Below the pieces are notes generated by a model that ran no database searches, was not told the DNA's origin, and saw nothing but the letters and a program-made list of their open reading frames with translations. The position numbers and the translations under genes were made by a program. From Parasitella parasitica (taxonomy: Eukaryota; Mucoromycota; Mucoromycetes; Mucorales; Mucoraceae): a stretch of 64,000 bases of DNA. Below, one piece after another: positions 59,401-64,000 of this stretch. Position 1 is the stretch's first letter. Each line of letters starts with the position of its first letter. The stretch is taken from positions 145,970 through 209,969 of the forward strand of contig MU619286.1 in NCBI GenBank assembly GCA_025201805.1, written 5' to 3'.

Positions 59401-60525
59401 TCACTGTGGGTAACAATGGATGCTGTAGAAAGGTAGAGGAATGCAAGCTGGATGAAGACATGGATCTGACAACAGCCGTGTTCAGTGGCACGGATAATGG
59501 CATTATAAAGACTACTGAGACAGTGTTTTTTGATATCGATCGTTTCGCATCACACTTGAAGCTGTACAATAGGTTTCAGATCTTGGGTATGTAACTCAAT
59601 GCCGTTGAACACATATGTATATTGTTACAGAAACTGACTCTATATGTGTGTATGTGTGTGCCTACTATAGAGGATACCAAAGATGCAGACAACGCTGATG
59701 GTTCAAATACAGATGAGACTGATATTTTTGAACATTTGACTCTACCTCGCGCTCTCAATTTGGGCTTCAAGCAAATCAATCTGCTTGGCTATTTTTACAA
59801 ATTCGTTGACTCGAAAAAAGAAAACCACAGAAGACGAGCACAGAGTTTTGGAGATGGAAAAGGATCTTGGAAAAAATAGTCTTTATCAATGCTCAACATC
59901 TGATGGTTTGGAGCAAGCCCATTCGCATCACACTAATGCGCGCGCATTGTTGCGCTCATTCTATTACAATCAATCCATAACAAAAAGAAAAAAATGGTTG
60001 GAACTCTCTTACAGAAAAGGCTCTGACAGACTAGCAGCTTACGAGAGAAAAAGTTCTGGTGCAAAGAAGCCGATCATGTTTGTCGGTGATCGTGGACACG
60101 GATTCGGCTCTCGCATCAAGGGACACAGACAATTTGATGGGTTCTGGAAACAGCAGCGACACGGCCGCTATACACCAACGCTGATAACAAGTGAACCTAA
60201 TAAGTCGCAAACGTGTGCTTTCTGCTTCCACAAGCTTTTTCATCCTGTGGCTGCTCTCAATGGCAAAATACAACAAACAGCTGGTTCATTTCTTTGCTTA
60301 AATCCCGAATGCCCCAATGCTTTCAAGACAATGTGCCGCGACCAAGTCTCAGCACTTGCCATTGGTCTTGCTGGTCTTGGTTGCCTTTTGTTTGGAGTAA
60401 CTTTCCCCTGCTTCGACCCAAACCCCACCACTGCTAAGCACACACAATTCAACAATTTAGTCCTATCTTTTTTGTACAGAAAACAGATACTGGGATCGCC
60501 TTTCGATGGAGGCAATACTCTTTGA
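56423..60525 (+). pseudogene. Large divergent TnpB/Fanzor-like RuvC nuclease gene, broken in several places
   Basis: A 4.1-kb plus-strand array of coding blocks in shifting frames. The start is MSFAFNGRKRRLIAINDEEE at 56423. Basic and acidic leaders (MKFKKRQLEYYVAGSTIINP; EDSDGATQDDAEQFRACSIS) precede helical blocks LPNDIRSLFVNTIGATMEQV, YDQVGIEESILEKSPLHKAI and YLQDQDEQITTQGSATIIKI ... LLPCQLKFILMANQVL, then a long charged coiled coil near 59000-59270. RuvC-I is VFSGTDNGIIKTTETVF (Asp near 59493). The last block (about 59820-60525) has MFVGDRGHGFGSRIKGH, ITSEPNKSQTCAFC, LCLNPEC and MCRDQVSALAIG, that is, the zinc ribbon and the RuvC-III Asp. Some frame changes may be introns; at least those near 57213, 57700 and 59815 look like true frameshifts. 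Much larger than ordinary Fanzors. Confidence 0.6.
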
Positions 60526-60957
60526 AGATTAGTAAACAAATATAAAACGTGGGGTAACTCAATATTAATCGAGCGCTGCATCTTTGATTTTGACCTTTTG
60601 ATACTATTGGGTAAGTGACATTGCGATATAAGTTGTTTATAAAAAGTAACCAAACTCATCTGTTTCTTCTTTCTTATAATACTTTAGACGCGATTTGTAG
60701 TCGTGTGCAGATAAATATGTTTTAGAGTAGATTTATAAGGAAGTATGTAGAATGTTATATATGAGATAAAAGATACCTTTATTATTTTAAGATACAATTG
60801 ATATTTATATACTAATTAAAATTGTTACACACAAAGTCTGTGAGCAACTGACAAGCAACTGACATTGTTTGTGAAGCGAAATCAAATGAAGCAACGTGCT
60901 TGGTAATTATAAAAGTGTAAATAAACGTCTCACTTAATAAAAAGTGATTAAAAAATT
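60526..60957. other. Intergenic region
   Basis: 3' flank of the large TnpB-like gene; no clear terminal inverted repeat found here. The last bases are the downstream side of the tRNA gene. Confidence 0.45.
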
Positions 60958-61029
60958 GCCTGTTAACAGAATTGAACTGCTGACCTTCTGCTTACTAGGC
61001 AGACGCTCTGCCAACTGAGCCAAACAGGC
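60958..61029 (-). tRNA. tRNA-Thr (anticodon AGT)
   Basis: 72-nt cloverleaf on the minus strand: acceptor GCCTGTT/AACAGGC, D arm GCTC..GAGC with AGTTGGCA loop, anticodon arm TCTGC-CTAGTAA-GCAGA placing AGT at positions 34-36, 5-nt variable loop, and T arm AGCAG-TTCAATT-CTGTT. No intron. A T6 run directly downstream (60951-60956, minus sense) serves as the RNA polymerase III terminator. All stems pair, with one G-T pair in the T stem. Confidence 0.92.
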
Positions 61030-61729
61030 CTGAGTGTTAATAATGCGAGTGCAAAAGGCTTCTGTACAATTACCTTTTTTTTGGGATTTGAATTGAAAAT
61101 TACCATATTCCTGAACGGACTTTGCAAAAAATGAATCAATGTTTTCGATGTTATATATCACACCAAAACCGTTCTCAAGCCCATATTGCTTAAATAAAAC
61201 AGGGGCTTTTTTTCGTCTAAATAATTTATATCATACTTTATCTATTTGAATTATATTGCTGAGATTCTACACAAATCAATAATTTATATCAAGAACATTA
61301 TTGCAAAATACACTAAATATATTAGGTTGTTCCTCGTACACCTTGTATTTTTGTCAAAAAATAACCAAAATTTATCTATATATTTCACAAAAAAGCACCG
61401 CAGCGTATCATTGATATAAATTTCCCAACAAGCCGACGCGTTGATATAGATGAAGAATGCTTTTTTTAGATGTGCCTACTAGTAATCATTCCAGCCAAGA
61501 AGTTAACACCTCCCAATTACCACCCCAAATTGATGTTTATGGATACTGATCTGCCATAATTCTAGACATTATATCTGTTGGATAATAAAAACCAAAGGTT
61601 AACGAGATACGAAAACTTAAAGATACTTTATTTAAGATAGAAATTGCGTCTGCTATTTATATTTTTTACAACTACATAAATTTACGGTGACTTATTTAGA
61701 TTACTAACTGACAAGACTAATTCGCAGTG

Positions 61730-61945
61730 ACAATCTACTTGACAGGTTACGATATGAGGTTGTACAACAAGGCTACATGCCTTTGATCTGACAGTGCCTT
61801 AACCTTTATCCTGGTGCTCAGATCTGTGTTACTTACAAGAATAACCTTCTTGATTTGAAACAGAGACTTTATTCTCCAATTTACACAGGCATATCACATC
61901 ACATCTTCAATTTAAGTACATTGCCATGATCTTCTGTTGATGATG
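61730..61945 (-). repeat. LTR-like fragment, inverted copy of 63500-63740
   Basis: The reverse complement shares long blocks with the second copy: ACAGAAGATCATGGCAATGT, GTGTAAATTGGAGAATAAAG, GGTTATTC-TGTAAGTAACAC and CTGAGCACCAGGATAAAGGT. It includes an AATAAA signal and the TAACA presumed LTR end plus leader. Confidence 0.6.
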
Positions 61946-63382
61946 TATTTCCACAGTGGAAAATAAAACAGAGAGTGTGGGTCAAAGAATTAAGCAAGAA
62001 GCCATTGATATCCACCAGCAATAATATGCAAAAAAAGGGACTGATGTGTCTGCCGCGGCCGAAATTGTAATGGATGATGTGAATTACTGGCAGTCTTTCA
62101 CACATCATATTGAATTAGTAAAGCAGATCTTAGTTCTTGACTAAGATCCTGAGAATAAAGCATTAATAATAAGAATTATACCATTAATATTATACATTTA
62201 AAGACGATTGTACAACTTGTACTCCACATTAATCAAACACTGCTTACTGCTTTCCCATGAAGCTTAATTTAATCAAGATCAAGTTATTACATTAGTAACT
62301 TGAATTCACTATATTTTACTTTACTATAAATAAGATGAAGTTCAAGGAGCTAACCAGAACTTCACTTACATTTTAACTTTAATAAACCAAGAAGAGTTAT
62401 AATTGTATTTTTCTAAGCTTTTTTTAATTTTTATAGCAATGGACCTTGGTTTACGCTCAATATTGGATTTGACTCACGAAGAAGACGTGTATCAGAGGTA
62501 TATTTTTTGAATCAACAATGGAAGACTATTTCAACAAGAAATACAAATTTGAAATAATAGCAACTTTTCCTACAGACTTTATTAATACTTGATCTACTGT
62601 TGCTCAACTTGCAATTAACAGGGGTACTTTTACTGTAGTATTAAAATACATATCAAAAATTCAAAGCCTCAATCAAAAAGCGAGGTGAATTATATATATA
62701 TTTTGAAATATTTAAGCATGTGGAAGTGAAGGAATAATCCGATAAACATTTAAAAATAAAAAAAAGCTCCCTTTATTTGGTGGGGTCCTGGTTCATCATG
62801 AGGATGCAAATTTATTAATTGTATTATTGAGAATAATGGTTCCATTTCAGAGCAAGAAGACGTATTCACCCTCTGGTTTCCCATCATCAAGAAGATTGTA
62901 TTACCTATAAAAAAATAATCAGAATGAAACAGGGAGAGACGATTAACCCATTTACCACCCGACGCAAACAGACCCGATGTTTGGATCATGGAAAAGTAAA
63001 AGGATTCAAAATCGATGTACGTTTACTGCTAGATTATGATGGAAGCGAAATCATTTCTGTGCTGGAGAGGTTGCGATAAATGCTTATGATGCGGATAAGC
63101 TTATTCATGATAGTGTTGTATCCATAGAATACCACGGCTACCTCTATTTCAACCCAGTTGTTATGGCAACCGTACTTGATCAGATCTAAGGTTAAATGGC
63201 ATCATCGATTATTCCATCTAGTAAATAAAAGTATTCAATAGAATGTCTTGTATAAGAAACCATCTATTTGGGTTCTACTCATTCTAAATTGCGAAGCTCA
63301 ACTTATCGATGAGTGATTCACATTCATAACGATTAGCTGATTAAGTATAGAAATAGGTCTTGCTCTGACTACTACTGTGTTA
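61946..63382. other. Decayed repeat DNA with coding-like scraps
   Basis: Short blocks such as MDLGLRSILDLTHEEDVYQR (62443-62500) and GKVKGFKIDVRLLLDYDGSE with CAGEVAINAYDADKLIHDSV and VSIEYHGYLYF (about 62990-63170, two frames) look like former protein sequence but are interrupted. The last block resembles one at about 14880. Confidence 0.35.
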
Positions 63383-63389
63383 TAATCTT

Positions 63390-63740
63390 GTTTGACAATT
63401 AAATGTCAAACATGACCTGATTGTATTTTATAGGGTGTTTCAGATAGATCTATTCTAGTATAAATAGACAGCTTCTTGTCAATTTGATCTGCCATAATTA
63501 TAGACAGAAGATCATGACAATGTACTTCAATTGAAGATTGAAGATTGTCCAATGATGTGATGTGATACGCTTGTGTAAATTGGAGAATAAAGTCTCTGTT
63601 TCAAATCAAGAAGGTTATTCCTGTAAGTAACACAGATCTGAGCACCAGGATAAAGGTTAAGGCTCTGTCAGATCAAAGACGTGTAGCCCTTGCTGCACCA
63701 TGGCCAACTTGTGTGATAAAATCCTAACTACTGGTGATGC
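63390..63740 (+). repeat. LTR-like sequence plus leader
   Basis: Begins TGTTTGACAATTAAATGTCA (63390). It has a TATAAATAGA box at about 63461, AATAAA at about 63589 and the end TAAGTAACA at about 63634, giving a TG...CA unit of about 245 bp, the general plan of an LTR. The leader after it (CAGATCTGAGCACCAGGATA) is shared with the inverted copy at 61.7-61.9 kb. The start is shared with about 14984. No intact polyprotein nearby. Confidence 0.5.
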
Positions 63741-64000
63741 TTTAGCAACTAGGTGTCCAAAATAAGCACCAGTGATTAGATTTTACACATAAAATGTAGA
63801 ACTCAATCACTCAAACATCGTAAGCTTCAATTAGAACTCCCTTTTAGTTTTTCGCGAACCATTTTCCATTGACGTTATGCTCAAGAAATTGCAATCAGAC
63901 GTTTATTCATCACTAAACTTTAAAAACAATCACTAAAAATAGAATAAGTGATTGATTCATCACCAAGCATTTAAGAATATCACTGTGAATAAGAAGAGTG

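Overview
The window is nuclear DNA of a fungus, most likely a Mucoromycota species of the Mucorales type. The evidence is AT-rich intergenic DNA full of poly-A/T runs, short GT..AG introns of about 50-70 nt, intronless histone genes in divergent pairs, cytosolic ribosomal protein genes with tiny first exons, and a transposon mix of TnpB-like 'Fanzor' relatives, a Helitron, PIF/Harbinger and tyrosine-recombinase retroelements. It also has TMEM164-like and RBM5/10-like genes, which look more animal-like than Dikarya-like. Species identification would need a database search.

Layout. 1-850: 3' part of an unrecognised membrane protein gene. 2.4-5.7 kb: decayed mobile DNA (a Fanzor/TnpB-like pseudogene, a tyrosine-recombinase retroelement fragment). 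6.0-8.9 kb: TMEM164-like and RBM5/10-like genes. 9.3-20.0 kb: a histone cluster, H2B/H2A (divergent) ... H3/H4 (divergent) ... H2A/H2B (divergent). The two H2A-H2B pairs are near-perfect inverted copies whose similarity stops at the stop codons. 20.4-35.3 kb: a gene-dense minus-strand block with uL15, a Myb/SANT-like gene, P0, a 900-residue PPR protein, a bHLH factor (cut by an assembly gap), the SNM1/PSO2 nuclease, eS21 and the dynamin VPS1. 36.0-37.9 kb: a repeat with long terminal inverted repeats, whose diverged inverted partner lies at 11.9-13.4 kb. 38.5-42.6 kb: a polyglutamine protein, a glycerol-3-phosphate acyltransferase and eS27. 42.9-44.4 kb: a TnpB-like gene remnant inside an element with Harbinger-type ends. 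45.5-46.8 kb: a GATA factor. 48.3-64 kb: a transposon graveyard (Helitron, 225-bp tandem duplication, Harbinger transposase with partner gene, a multi-exon gene with a PD-(D/E)XK-like motif, a large divergent TnpB/Fanzor-like gene, tRNA-Thr, LTR-like fragments).

How it works together. The housekeeping core is chromatin (histones), translation (uL15, P0, eS21, eS27, tRNA-Thr), RNA handling (RBM5-like, PPR), repair (PSO2), membrane traffic and lipids (VPS1, GPAT, TMEM164-like) and transcription factors (bHLH, GATA). Accessory DNA sits in the gaps. The most notable accessory signal is three separate TnpB-like loci of different architecture in 60 kb, one bounded by ends of a different (PIF/Harbinger-like) transposon class. 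Two runs of N (16223-16432 and 29527-29741) hide the H3/H4 promoter and the start of the bHLH gene.
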